Below are positions 20,455 through 33,721 of a stretch of DNA of 64,000 nucleotides, piece after piece. Location: contig JAYKKT010000048.1 of NCBI GenBank assembly GCA_036023115.1, forward strand, positions 9,462,501 to 9,526,500, in the 5' to 3' direction. Positions within the stretch are counted from its first letter, which is position 1. Every line of letters begins with the position of its first letter. Under the pieces are notes generated by a model that worked only from the letters and a program-made list of their open reading frames with translations, was not told the origin of the DNA and made no database searches. The position numbers were made by a program, and so were the translations under genes. This DNA is from Brasenia schreberi (taxonomy: Eukaryota; Streptophyta; Magnoliopsida; Nymphaeales; Cabombaceae).

Positions 20455-20582
20455 CACCCTGCATAAGAAGCAAATGGCTCACCTGCTCAGGAAGTCGACT
20501 CATAAGTTCAAGGTCGTGAGTTCAATACCGGGGCATGCATCTAACTTTGAACTTGCCATTGTACCAAACAAGAAAAAAAACT
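20455..20582 (+). repeat. SINE-like tRNA-derived repeat, family 1
   Basis: AATGGCTCACCTGCTCAGG, CATAAGTTCAAGGTCGTGAG, B-box-like GAGTTCAATACCGG, GGGCATGCATCTAAC, CCATTGTACC and an A-run. This is the best-preserved copy of the family. Confidence 0.7.
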
Positions 20583-21012
20583 TTTATGTTTGATCACCAT
20601 GCCCTTCATGTCCATTAAGCCCATCGTCCTATCTATATAGGCTTGAAGTTGATTTTTGAAATTTGAGGTGAGCGATGCCCCAACTCGGCCGCTCAATGTA
20701 GATCTGTCACTGGCCTAAGTGTATAGCCCGCAATAAGGTCGTGACGGGTGACTTTGTGGATCTTGAGCTTCGATAAGCATTGAGGGCTCTTGACTTGCAT
20801 GTTGTAGTAGACTACAGTTGGAACTGTAATCGAACCGTCCTGGAGTTGGTTCTTGGTTTTCCGAAACCGATACTTTTATTAAAGAAATTTGAAAATTATT
20901 GATAAATGTGGGTTGACTCAATATATAAAACAGATCGAACTCGATTGGGCTACAATCAGATCAAATTGGATCAGTCAAGCTCAAGTTATTCAGCGAGTCA
21001 CAGTCACGCCCG
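20583..21012. other. Upstream region of the calmodulin gene
   Basis: No gene seen. A GGTTC-like patch lies at about 20818-20870 (GAACCGTCCTGG, GGTTCTTGG). Confidence 0.4.
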
Positions 21013-21020
21013 TATAAAAA
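21013..21020 (+). promoter_or_regulatory. TATA box of the calmodulin gene
   Basis: TATAAAAA lies 133 bases before the ATG at 21146. Between them is a pyrimidine-rich stretch (TCTTCTTCTCCTCC) typical of a plant 5' leader, giving an expected leader near 100 bases. Confidence 0.6.
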
Positions 21021-21145
21021 TCTACAGGCTCGGACGTTTCGCCGAGGAAGAAAGTCCTAGCGTGTCTCCATCGATCCGTCAGTAGCCCTCTTCTTCTCCT
21101 CCTTTGTCCGATTTCTGGTCTTCCTGTGTTCTCGCAAAGAGAGAA

Positions 21146-22875
<1,730 letters not shown>

Positions 22876-25447
22876 GCTAGGTGAGAGTCCAAATCCTTCG
22901 GATTCTCCCGTGGTTTGCAACCCATCCTGTGGTATATTTCACAAGGTCGAAGCATGCCCCAAGTCATGACCTTCCCAGGGGCCGATAGATGTTAAGAGGG
23001 GGCTAAATCTACTGTGCCTTGCTTAAATGGGAGGGAGGCCTGGTTCACTTTCAAGCTGGGTGGTATTTAGCTCTGAACATTTCTTTGTGTCCTTGAGGCC
23101 TGAGGTTTGCCGTGAGGATTGGTCTTTTCAGGTTGGTGTGTTTGGATTTTCTCGTCCAAGCCCTTCCAGCCGTAAAAGTGGGTCCAGTAATTCATTTTTC
23201 AAGATTAACCTTGAGAGCAGATTTCTCCATTTGATAGATCTGTTTTGGCTCTCGTTCTAAAGGTCCCACCCCATACTGTACGTGTGACGCACACAAACAC
23301 GCACAGATGCTCACACATAGAGAGTTGCTTGTGCCTTTTAGTGACCTTTGAATTCTGTACATAACTTGAAAAGGTTTTTTCCGTCACAAAGGTGGAAGGT
23401 GTTGGTGAATTAGCTTTGCTAATTCGAACCGTCAAAAAACTGACCTCGAGCTGTAACTCTTCCCTGTGGAAGCAAGCCAAACGGCCATATCGAGGGAAAG
23501 CCAGAGTCCCCTGGAACAGGCGCACCCTTTGGATTTCACCACGGATCGATCGTATAGCTGCTTTTGTCGAGAGTGTCTGGCTTGAACATGAAGTGAAATA
23601 TCGCTATATATACATACATATAATATTTTGGATCCATGCTTTGCCTCATTCCACTGGGATCTCTGGATTTCTTTATATTTCCGTGAACTTTAAGTTGAAA
23701 ACTTCGTCCTAGGACCATGGAATCAAAGGCCTGGAAATCCAAATTCCTGTAAGGCACCTTATAAGTGCTTTTCACGAGCAAATCCTGGAAATTGGAACAT
23801 CAAGAGGTGGATGTACCCACTTATCCTGATAAAAAGTAATAGTGGGAATATATTCCACTTGCACTTTTAATCTGGGTGTGCATGTAAAGATCTATTCCTG
23901 ATCAAAAGAAGCCAAACTTTTTTAAAAGATTCAGTCGGTTCGGCCCGTCCGCTCTCTTGAGACTTTATGCCTAGTTACAACTTGTTCAGGACTTATTCCC
24001 GGTCTCCACTTTTGTGGTTGGCATGAAAAGGTAAGACAGATTCCTACCAGATATGCATGTCCCAATTATCAAACTTGTCACCTGCAACTAGAGAGTTCTT
24101 TCGAGTCCACCCGCTGGCCGGGGCTCCTCGTGCTTCAAGTATCCATGTCGTGATCTTCTATGGATCAATGCTTTGAATCCAGATTGAAGCCAAACCTAAC
24201 CAGTGGGACTCTTCTGTGTATGAAGTTCGCATTCATACCTCTTGAAAGACATGCACATACAAAACATGCCTAATTATCTAATTGTATCGGCATCATATCT
24301 TTGAACCAGAACACAAAACTGATTAAACGAGATTTCTTAAAGCTTAGATCCCCAGGTGCAGATGCCAAAATGGATCGATTCAGGGATTCTGGAGATTTGG
24401 TGCTCTATCTATTCTTCCCTTGTGGTCTCAAAGGAATCAGTGGACCCATTTGATGTGTTGATCATGCATCGTTCGATTGCTGCATAAGATTCACTTTATT
24501 CGGAATATTAGCATATCTAAACATATGTGATACAAGTTTGCGTCATGATTTGTGCAGAAAAAGGGCTAGAGCGCATGAGGAATATAAGAGCCCTCCTCGG
24601 ATACGTAAGAGAAGCCTATGCCGGAGACACTGCGACTACTGCACGGTGCTTTGAGAGATCAAAGAACTATGGATGCTTCATGGCTCATCTTTCTCTCTAC
24701 TTAGTAATGGAAGAAAAGTAAACATGTAATAGAAGAGTAGAAAGATGTGCTACGTATCTGTTGATGCCTCCGAATTGAGTCGCCATTCTTGACGACAACA
24801 GTATCTAAATAACTTTGATGGTTTGAAGTCTGTTTTCAAACATGTTATACATTCATTGACTATCACTATGGTTCATGCAATCAACTAGATAGTGGAGATA
24901 AACGGTCCATCTCATATCGCATTTAATACACATTATATATTAAAATGTAATTGATTTTCGAATCAAAGTTAAATAGAATTAAACTGTACCATTTCTGTTA
25001 GTACCTCCCAATCTCTCTCTTTGTATATATATATAAATATTGGTATATAATCTTTCTTAAACATCACTACTATATGATTTTTCGATCTTTAAATAAAAAT
25101 TACCATTTTGATGTACGATGTATATTAAATACAAAATAATTACAAATTTCACTATTATCTCAGAGAGCCGAGTATCAAATGACTCGTGATGGATAATTTA
25201 ATAAAATACAATTACAAAAAGTTCAATTCATTTGTTTGAATATGCACGATAAAGACGTGGATAGAAAAAGGCTCAGTAAGCCTCGTGACACCACACTCTG
25301 CATTAATGTTTGTATTTTTTACGGTTTGGTGATGTGCATAAACAGAATTTGATTAAAAGCTAAAAGGTGAATCACAGATCAGGAAGAAGAAATGATTTTG
25401 CTGCCATTACATCCATTGGACTTGTTATCCTCCATGTCTTCTTCGGT
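22876..25447. other. Non-coding, no gene recognised
   Basis: It may include the 3' untranslated region of the calmodulin gene. I searched by eye for the missing calmodulin C-terminal exon and for CIPK or other domains and found none. The open frames at 23027-23712 and 24527-24721 have no family features. A short (TA)n run lies at about 25024-25034. Confidence 0.5.
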
Positions 25448-26770
25448 CTAACAAACATCTTTAAGGCCAGCTGAAAGTTTCTTATAGAACTGCGAAGAAA
25501 TTTACCAAGACATTAAGTTTCTCATGCGCATATTATGCATTCAAACAATGAAATTGATCTTCTAGATAAAGTGTCAAGAATATAAGTGTCACAGAATAAA
25601 CAATGAATGAGAGAGGGGGGAAGGGGAGCTAAACTACCTTGTGGAACTCCAGAGTATATCACCTTTAGCCTTCCGAACCTCGACCATGTGAAGAGACGGG
25701 GCGACTTGGAACACCTATTACATATGAGAGTTGGTAAGAACTTCATTTTGTTATTACAGGAACGGAACTTACACGAGAAACCCATCATCAACCTCTGTAG
25801 CAACATTCAGATTTCCTTTCCTTCCAGCCTTAGAATTTTCCAGTCTCATCTGAAAGAAATTAAGCAGATTATCACTAAATTAGAAAATATATAGCCAAGC
25901 GAGAACTGTGAATGGAACTAGAAGCAGATAGCATGGCGTGGTGGCTTTTAGTGCACCTCTTGTACGAAGCCTAGTTGTTCAACTATCACTTGCATGAAAA
26001 TGGCACATAACCAGGAGGTCAAGTTTCAAACATAGACAATCCAACTCTTCATGAATGGCAAATATCATGGCTCGATCTCATGTACCACTCGGCCTAGCCA
26101 CCAGACCAGGGGTCATATAAACAAAAAGCAAAATTCTTCTCATTAGCTTGCATTTTTTCTTCTGAACGTCAACCCAGGTGGTTTTACAGCTTCTTCAATT
26201 TTGTTGATAATTTCAGTGGCAGGGCACTTTGATGTAAACCGTGTTTCCCTTTTGAACTCCTACCATGAAGACAATGGAGACATATTTATACTGGGTGAGT
26301 ACAGTTTAATGAATGCAAAGACAATGAAATGAGGAACAAAGATGTCTACAAAGCTATGTTGTCCATAGTGGTTAGCTCGGTCGACCTTCCATTTGGTTAA
26401 GCACTGGATAAGCATCGGCCATAAAAAAGTAAAACACGACACACATATACACACATATAATGTCAATTCTACACATTTTATGAACATGAATCAATTTAAA
26501 TATTATGTAGTAAGCATATATGACTCAATGTTTTATGAAGTTTAAATCATCACCATTTTTGGTATTTTTGAATACTTTATGAAGACTAAATGATTAATAA
26601 GCTACAATTTCCACTTATAAATTAAAAACTTACTCGTGATATTTTGAAGTTCCAAGGAAATGCATACAAGTTTATAAATGTATCGATAAAGCAAGCGAGG
26701 TAGATAACGTGCACAAGGAAGAAATGGAGAGGAGACAGATTCATCGAAAACGAGCATTAGGAGGTGTGTG

Positions 26771-26829
<59 letters not shown>

Positions 26830-28099
26830 GAGGAGGAGGAGGAGGGGGGCATATAGCATCCAGGGCCTGGTGTACAGTCCTTTAAGAAAACGACTTCCAT
26901 AAACAGGCCGCTTAGGAGCTTGGTATGTGGGTGCATATACGTGCATTACCTGAAAGAATGTAATGTCTCGACAAGCCATCATACGAAGTGTCATGGTTTG
27001 AATTTTGCACACTCATTGGCAGGCACACACACACATGATTTTCTTATGGACCTATAAACTGATAATCTGATACAATCATGAAGGGGTTAGTCCATCCACT
27101 GTAACCCATATGAATATGAAATATGTGAATGTTTACTTGAATATTGAGATTAATATGAAATCATTAGCTTACGACGTGAACTGTTTAGGATGTGTTACCC
27201 ATAACAGGTTCTTCTCTCTGTCAGGATTCTCACACGAATGCCGCACTACCAAGACTGATTCCAACTTGTTTTCGCTATTCACATGAGGATATCTCCTGGA
27301 ACTAAAGAGAAATAAGACAGAACATACATATTGATAGCTCCAAATTCCTTCTGATAATAACCAATAGGCAGAAAATGCACACCAGAATGCTGATAAAGAT
27401 CCATTAGAACAGAGATATATTGGGCATCACAAAGCAAAAATGTGTCTGAATCACAAATTTCATATATAGGAGTCATGTTCAGCTATGTTGAGAATGAACT
27501 ACAGGACACACATGGGGTGAAGCAAACATCAACCAGACCTGCAGGTCCTGGGCATCAAACACATGGTTTTTAACTTAGTTTTTTTGGTCAAACCTCTAGC
27601 AAGGACAGGAGAGCAATGGATCCATCTGCAATGTGCATTACTCAATATATGGACCTCACTCAGATGGAGCGCACTTTTTACGTGTAGACTTTGCATATGC
27701 TACAAGTTTCCTCACAATGGATCAGTTTAATCAGAGGGTGAAATTCTGACTAGAAACAACTGGCATATTTACCTGCTCCGCGTCAAATAGATTTCCTAGG
27801 TTGAAACCCTTTGACATTGAAATAAGTTAAAATGCATTCATTATTGATGGCTGGACTTCCTTCTTCTCGGTCACATGATGTTCCTGAAAAAAGAAAAAGA
27901 TACAGTTTGGTATAGTCCCTTCATGATATGGAATTAATAACAAAAAGACAATAGTTTCCAAGCTTAACTTACTTCAGAGTCCTTGAAAACGGCATCTATG
28001 TCATCCAAGTTTACATTTTCTTCCTCTTGAAACACAGGTGGCTTATAACCAACCTTTCTTGAACCATTTGTCTTCCAAAATCTCAGGAATGGTAACACG
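25448..28099 (-). pseudogene. CIPK pseudogene, regulatory (NAF/PPI) half
   Basis: Minus-strand exons encode the C-terminal half of a CBL-interacting protein kinase of the intron-rich CIPK3/CIPK9 type. 27973-28099: VTIPEILEDKWFKKG, then, after a 4-base GGTT duplication that shifts frame, YKPPVFQEEENVNLDDIDAV. 27773-27884: the NAF exon, with a 1-base insertion before NAF and TAA where NAF is normally followed by Glu (NAF*LISMS). 26145-26259: FKRETRFTSKCPATEIINKI, frameshifted near its end. 25793-25849: MRLENSKAGRKGNLNVATE. 25638-25714: the PSLHMVEVRKAKGD exon, with a 2-base CT duplication. 25448-25489: last exon, FYKKLSAGLKDVC then stop. Most splice sites are still GT-AG. The NAF motif is the CBL-binding site; its loss and five lesions make this a pseudogene. 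Confidence 0.93.
26774..26842. repeat. (GA)n microsatellite with (GGA)n flank
   Basis: About 27 GA units run into AGGAGGAGG repeats, inside an intron of the CIPK pseudogene. Confidence 0.95.
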
Positions 28100-28279
28100 C
28101 TGCCTCAAAATTAGGCTAGTGTAGCTTGCAAATCATGATCATACTTGCGGAAAGGGCATACTTATTTGAGCACTATCAAGAAAGATCAATTTCCCTGTTC
28201 AGGTTACAGTTGAATCATTCAGATATCAACAATGACAACCAGCCTTATATTCAAATGAAGTACTATGAGAAATCCTCAC

Positions 28280-31200
28280 CGTCATAGGGTTTGGATCAAA
28301 AGGCAAGTAACCTGCAACCAATACAAAGAGAATCACCCCACATGACCACAAGTCGGCAGTTGCTCCATCATAGCCTCTATCAGTAAGGACCTGTGTAACA
28401 ATAGTATATAGTTAAATGCGTGACTCTGAATGTATGAATTTTGGAATACAATTCAGAACAAAGTAGCATGACATGGCACCTCGGGAGCAACATAATTTGG
28501 AGTTCCACAATGTCTCAAGATGCCAAATATTCAGAAATCATGAAATGCATTAGCACCCGACAGTATGTTACTATTTTGTACATTGAATTAAACCTGATTA
28601 TATCTTCAGGGTAATGAATCGGACATGTGCACCAACTCATTTCCAATACAGTTACATAATTTTAGTAGTATGCATACTTTTGACAACAATAAACAATGTG
28701 TACTTTTATTTATCTTTCTTGCATATTCAAAATAATTATGTTCATCGATAGTTTACAATGCAGGTGTTCTTCACCTGTTTGTATGCAAAAATGACAACCC
28801 TCAATCTGTTACACTATTATCTGAACTCTGGTCCTCAGGTGCACTATTAGGATAGATGCATCGTACATACATAAGGAAAAAAGAAATACACAAGCCACAA
28901 ATACAGTTTCCACAAGCAATGCAGCATAGCTGCCACGGTAGCAAGGACTGTGCCCATAGCTTGAGCAGTATGCAAGGCTCCTTTGTGGATAATAAATAAG
29001 GTCAAAAGAGCGGATATATGGGCGGCTACATAGATCCTGCCCTAGAATCAGTATATGAGTGAGGAAGGGGATTGATCTTGGTAATGGGACTAAAAGAAGC
29101 TCCTTCAAGAAGTACCATTACTAGAAAAATCTCCCAACATGTAGGAATGGCAGTTCTTACAGGTAAATGTTCAGAGATCCAGACACGTAACTAGCGCAAC
29201 CACATGTTAATTTCACTTCGATATAAGATGAGGCCTTAATATATAAAAATAAATAGAAAGAATTATATGATTAATTTTATGAAATGCATTACCCTGACTT
29301 GCTGGGAGAGAGTACTCAAGCCAAAATCAGAAACTTTCAGGTTTCCCTGTTCATCAAGCAGTAAATTTTCTGCCTGCAGACAACATGAAAGCTGTAGTCA
29401 ATCCAAGATTAAGTGGAAAGAATTAGCATTCAGCTGAGGCATCATTTGAAATTATTACCTTTAAATCTCCATAATATACACCCCTACTGTAACAGTAATC
29501 AACTGCATTAATAAGTTGATGAAAATATCTCCTTGCTTCATCCTCGCTCATCCGTCCACAATTTACCTTAAACATTAAAATGCTCTTTCAATATAGAAAT
29601 CAAAGGGACTTCATGAGACATAATTTTTAACTGAACAATTTCTACCCATAGAAGTCAAAAAAGTATATAAACCACAATTTCTACCGACGTATTCAAAAGA
29701 ATGAAGTCAAAGAGAAGAGTGGTAAAGCGGTAGGACTTGATAATATTCCTATAGAAGTTTGGAAAATACTAGGAGAAATAGGAATCACTTGGCTCACAAA
29801 ACTATTTAATGAAATATGGAAAAATCAAAAGATGCCCGAGGAATGGAGAGCAAGTACACTTATACCCATATATAAGAACAAGGGAGACATTCAAAATTGT
29901 GCGAATTATCGAGGTATCAAGTTAATGAGTCATACTATGAAATTATGGGAAAGAATTATCAAACATAGGTTAAGACAAGTATCAAGTACAACAGAGAACC
30001 AATTTGGATTCATGCCAGGCAGATCTACTATTGAAGCGATTCACCTTTTGAGACGTCTTATAGAACATTTTAGAGCAAAAAAGAAAGACCTTCACATGAT
30101 ATTTATTGATCTAGAAAAAACTTATGATAGGGTACCGAGGGAGGTTCTTTGGAGAACTTTGGAAAAAAAAGAGGTATCCCATTGACATATATTAACCTTA
30201 TAAGAGACATGTATGATGGTGCAAAAACATGTGTGAGGACTCATGAAGGAACGACAGACTTCTTTGAAGTTAATATTGGGTTACAACAAGGATCAACTTT
30301 AAGTCCATACTTATTTATAATGGTGATGGATGAATTAACAAAACATATTCAAGATGAAGTACCTTGGTGTATGTTATTTGCAGATGACATTGTATTAGTA
30401 GAGGAGTCTAAGGAAAAAGTTAACAGAAAATTGGAACTATGGAGAGAAACATTAGAAAGCAAAGGCCTCCGACTTAGTAGAACAAAGACAAAATATATAT
30501 AGAACAAACACAAAACATTTGGTTACTTCGGAGGACATGGAAATTAAAATTGGCATACATTGCATTCCCCAAAAGGAAAGTTTTAAATACCTAGGGTCAA
30601 TTTTTGAGAGTGATGGAAGAATTGATGGAGATGTTACACATAGAATTAATGCTGGTTGGTTAAAATGGAGAGGAGCATCAGGTATTCTTTGTGATAAGAA
30701 GATACCATTAAAGTTAAAAGGTAAATATTATAGAGCAGCAATTAGGCCTGCCATGTTTTATGGTTCTGAGTGTTGGGCAATTAATCATCAATATGTACAA
30801 AAGATGTCTGTGACAGAAATGAAGATGTTGAGATGGATGAGTGGTCATACAAGAAAAGACCGTATACATAATGAGGTTATTAGAAACAAATTAGGAGTGG
30901 CACCAATAGAGGATAAAATGAGAGAACATCGTTTAAGATGGTTTAGACATATAGAAAGAAGATCAAACGAAGAACCTGTAAGAAGGTTAGAAAAACTAAA
31001 TTTGGAAAGTATTAAAAGAGGTAGAGGACAACCACAAAAGTGTTGGAAAGAAACAATAAAGAATGATCTAGCTTATTGGGAGTTAACTGCTAACATGGCA
31101 CACGATAGGGATCTGTGGAAACAAAGAATCCATGTAGCCGACCCCGTCTAGTATGGGACAAGGCTTAGTTGTTGTTGTAGTTGTTGTTGTAACATCGGAG

Positions 31201-31631
31201 ATGGAATAAAAATGTCCAACATACTAGCATGAGTGGGTATCATGCTTTAATACTACCACGCTTACTGTTAGAAGGTTAACATGATGACAATGATACTTGA
31301 ACAATACCATGCAACTTACAATTTTGTCAAAGAGTTCTCCCCCAGTGACAAACTCAAGGACAAGAAAGATCTTTGTCTTGCTTCCCATTACCTGAAGAAG
31401 AGTGCCAGATATGATAAGCAAATAGAAACATCAAAGAAGCAATTTTATGGAGTAAAAATTAAACTCTCCAGACAGAACAAGCACGAGAGAGAGAGAGAGC
31501 GCATGGATGCGAACAAGCTAATGGCAGCCATTTAGAGAAGGGACTGCAACGGTTCTAGAAATGCTTACCTCATACCGGCGAACAACATTTGGATGCTTTA
31601 TTCACTTCAACGTAGCAATTTCCCTTTTGAT
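28280..31631 (-). pseudogene. CIPK pseudogene, kinase half, with LINE in an intron
   Basis: Minus-strand exons. 31569-31631: IKREIATLK then TGA (31602-31604), then IKHPNVVRRYE. 31320-31391: VMGSKTKIFLVLEFVTGGEL. 29459-29566: [13 protein letters not shown]...GVYYGDLK. 29293-29373: [20 protein letters not shown]. 28480-28525: ILRHCGTPNYVAPE, without a clear acceptor. 28280-28390: [20 protein letters not shown]...LPFDPNPMT. The catalytic HRD is YGD, DFG is kept, and LPFD joins directly to PNPMT, which in relatives lies some 35 residues later, so a segment with an intron was deleted. The N-terminal ATP-binding exon is not found up to 33 kb. An RTE LINE sits between the 29566 and 31320 exons. Not a working kinase. 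Confidence 0.93.
29652..31190 (+). mobile_element. RTE LINE, 5'-truncated, inserted in a CIPK intron
   Basis: Opposite in strand to the kinase. It starts in the pre-RT region (AAGTATATAAACCACAATTT) and ends in (TTG)n. RT blocks: [36 protein letters not shown], and the catalytic [15 protein letters not shown] 2-base gain in an A-run at about 30165 shifts the frame, and a TAG follows KTKYI at about 30500. The last frame (30519-31151) keeps the [20 protein letters not shown] C-terminal domain without stops. In the family element at 33703, that domain is broken by a TAG. Sequence is very close to the 33703 copy, so the two are comparatively young. Confidence 0.9.
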
Positions 31632-32500
31632 CTGCTTGACATAAGTTACCTTTTTAGGTGTTCCAAAATTAACCACAAGTGTGACTTTCAGCAGATAACG
31701 CTTATAATTAATACACTCACCTTTCTTTGGTGATATATTACACTGACATTTGACATAAGCAGAAACAGGTAAACAGAATTAACAGCATCCAGCAATCTAT
31801 GACCAGCTAATAAATGATACAACGAACACTACCAATTGTATTACTAGTGTCGGTGCCATAACTGCCACTGCCACTTGGAGAACAAGCAGCTGCACTTGTT
31901 GATGATTTTATACTCACTACAAAAAATAAGGATAACTACTCACCTTGAGTTTTTAAACCTTATACAAGAAATAGAACATTAAATAAGTAACACTAGGCTG
32001 AAGTGAATATATTGTTGGACTTTCTACATCACAAGATACAAAGAGCAAAATCTAGATGCGAAACCCATAAGTGAATATATTTTTGTTCCTTTGATAAGCC
32101 AAAAGATTATATTCACGGATTTATTTATCCTGCTTATTGAGGGAAATGTTCTTGACTAAAAGGCAAGCCACAAGCAGCTCGAAAGTCTAGTTCAGAAGGC
32201 TCAAGGAGTTTCTTCAACGAATTCCACACTCAGAATGAAAATGACAGGAAAATTTGAATTTCAATACCGAGAAGGTTGATGAGATTCTAAACTCGATTCA
32301 GGGTGCTAAAAAGCATATCGCTAACTCTTGAGAAGGCAGTGATACACAATATTGCAACATTGGTTCTTCACTGAAATCTGATGATAGTGAAAGTGGGAAC
32401 TCACCCATGAGCCATACATGAACAAATATGACTCAGGAACTTATCTCCACTTCACAGTAGCAATAGCGAATCTAATTCATTGGAGGATAGCATATTAGAA
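31632..32500. other. Upstream side of the CIPK pseudogene, no exon found
   Basis: The missing N-terminal CIPK exon should lie at or beyond here on the minus strand. I see no glycine-rich loop or VAIK-like sequence. A small Ser/Gly-rich open stretch at about 31845-31910 (minus; SGSGSYGTDTSNTI) is not recognised. Confidence 0.4.
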
Positions 32501-32559
32501 TCCTTTGTGGACAAGATTCAAAGAGAAAGTTACGCTCTTGACAACGAAAATATTCACAA

Positions 32560-32830
32560 AGAGACAAAATGAAGAGGTAGCAGGGTTGGTGATTCTCCCT
32601 TCAATCTCTAAGACGCAGAGAGAGAGAAACGTACTTGGAGGCGACGGTGGCGATAGGTGGGAGCGGTCCGATGAGGATGGAGAGGGGGAGGCGCACCTGG
32701 AGACGGTGGCGGCGATAGGCAGGAACAATCACCGAGAGGCGCAGGGAGTCGGACGAACGAGGGTTGGAGAGGCACACGGAGTCAGGGACGAACGAGGGTT
32801 TGAGAGGCGTAGGGAGTGACTTTATATCAT
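32560..32830. other. GC-rich purine block with a duplicated 35-base unit
   Basis: Unlike its AT-rich surroundings, this stretch is rich in GGAGGCG and GAGAGG. ACGAACGAGGGTT plus GAGAGGC occurs twice in tandem (about 32753-32815), and GGCGATAGG occurs twice (about 32650 and 32710). On the minus strand it could be the 5' leader of a lost gene, possibly the CIPK. No protein is recognised. Confidence 0.4.
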
Positions 32831-32880
32831 TTGGGATCGACCCGACCCAATCTGCTGATTTGAATGCGTCTGCTTACAAC

Positions 32881-32990
32881 GCCATAGCGGACCGCTATAG
32901 CACTGTTTGCGGCGCTAATAGCGCTTTGGCGGGTCTCCCGCTATAGCGGTTTTAGCTCCGCTAAAATGCTATAGCGCGCTATTGATAACA
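32881..32990. repeat. GCTATAGCG palindromic repeat
   Basis: It contains CCGCTATAGC, AATAGCGCTTTGGCGGG, CCCGCTATAGCGG and GCTATAGCGCGCTATTGAT within 110 bases. These words are self-complementary and partner each other, so the segment can form several hairpins. It looks like one end of a DNA transposon or MITE. The element's other end was not found. Confidence 0.5.
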
Positions 32991-33014
32991 TAGATTGGGA
33001 GGGCATCCTTGGCT

Positions 33015-33480
33015 GGAGCATTTCGTGCATCCTCTATCTCTTTTAATACTTTCAAAATTTAGTTTTTCATATCTTCCTATAGGTTCTTCTTTTGATCTTC
33101 TTTCTATATGTCCAAACCATCTTAAACGATATTCTCTCATTTTATCCTCTATTGGTGTCACTCCTAATTTGTTTCAAATAACCTCATTATGTATGCGGTC
33201 TTTTCTTGTATGACCACTCATCCATCTCAACATTTTCATGTATGACATCTTTTGTACATGTTCATGATTAACTGCCCAACACTCACAACCATAAAACATG
33301 AGAAGTCTAATTGTTGTTCTATAATATTTACCTTTTAACTTTAATGGTATCTTCTTATCACAAAGAATACCTCCATTTTAACCCATCATCATTAATTCTA
33401 TGCGTAACATCTCTATCAATTCTTTCATGACTCTGAAAAATTGACCCTAGGTATTTAAAACTTTCCTCTTGAGGATGTTT
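33015..33480 (-). mobile_element. RTE LINE C-terminal fragment
   Basis: Minus-strand match to the LINE from the FKYLGSIF region (AAATACCTAGGGTCAA) to the block before the 3' end (GGTATGAAAAACTAAATTT-like). The family 3' tail is missing: it stops at CTCTATCTC near 33030. Broken frames. It lies 220 bases left of the almost complete LINE, in the opposite orientation. Confidence 0.8.
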
Positions 33481-33526
33481 TTATCTAAGTCTATGGAAAA
33501 AAAGTAATCACACACCAAGAGGAGTT

Positions 33527-33580
33527 AGCTCAACTGGCAGGGTCTGCTGGTCCGGAGTTCGACTCTTTGGGGAGGTACAC
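33527..33580 (+). repeat. tRNA-like SINE head
   Basis: GTTAGCTCAACTGGCAGGGT looks like a tRNA A box, and 30 bases later CCGGAGTTCGACTCTTTGG looks like a B box. The body after it does not match families 1 or 2. Probably a tRNA-derived SINE remnant. Confidence 0.4.
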
Positions 33581-33721
33581 AAGACTGATTCCAAACCACC
33601 TTACCAGTTCCAACCCAAACCAACTCTGCTAAAAACCAGCCAAAATCAAAACAAGTGAAACCAGAACTTGGGACCACCTCTTTAAATTTCAACTTGGGAC
33701 CACCTAGATAATAAGATTCGT

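Noticed and set aside
24527..24721. 64-codon frame between calmodulin and the CIPK pseudogene
   Set aside because: No family, no promoter context, and length is compatible with chance.
26602..27012. 136-residue minus-strand frame with a Ser-Leu run
   Set aside because: The run is the translated (GA)n microsatellite, and the frame overlaps introns of the CIPK pseudogene.
31845..31910. Possible exon with Ser/Gly-rich product on the minus strand
   Set aside because: Too short, no family recognised, and splice sites are not convincing.
32505..32819. 104-residue plus-strand charged protein
   Set aside because: Product of the purine-rich duplicated block; no family, and the frame comes from GAGAGG-type repeats.
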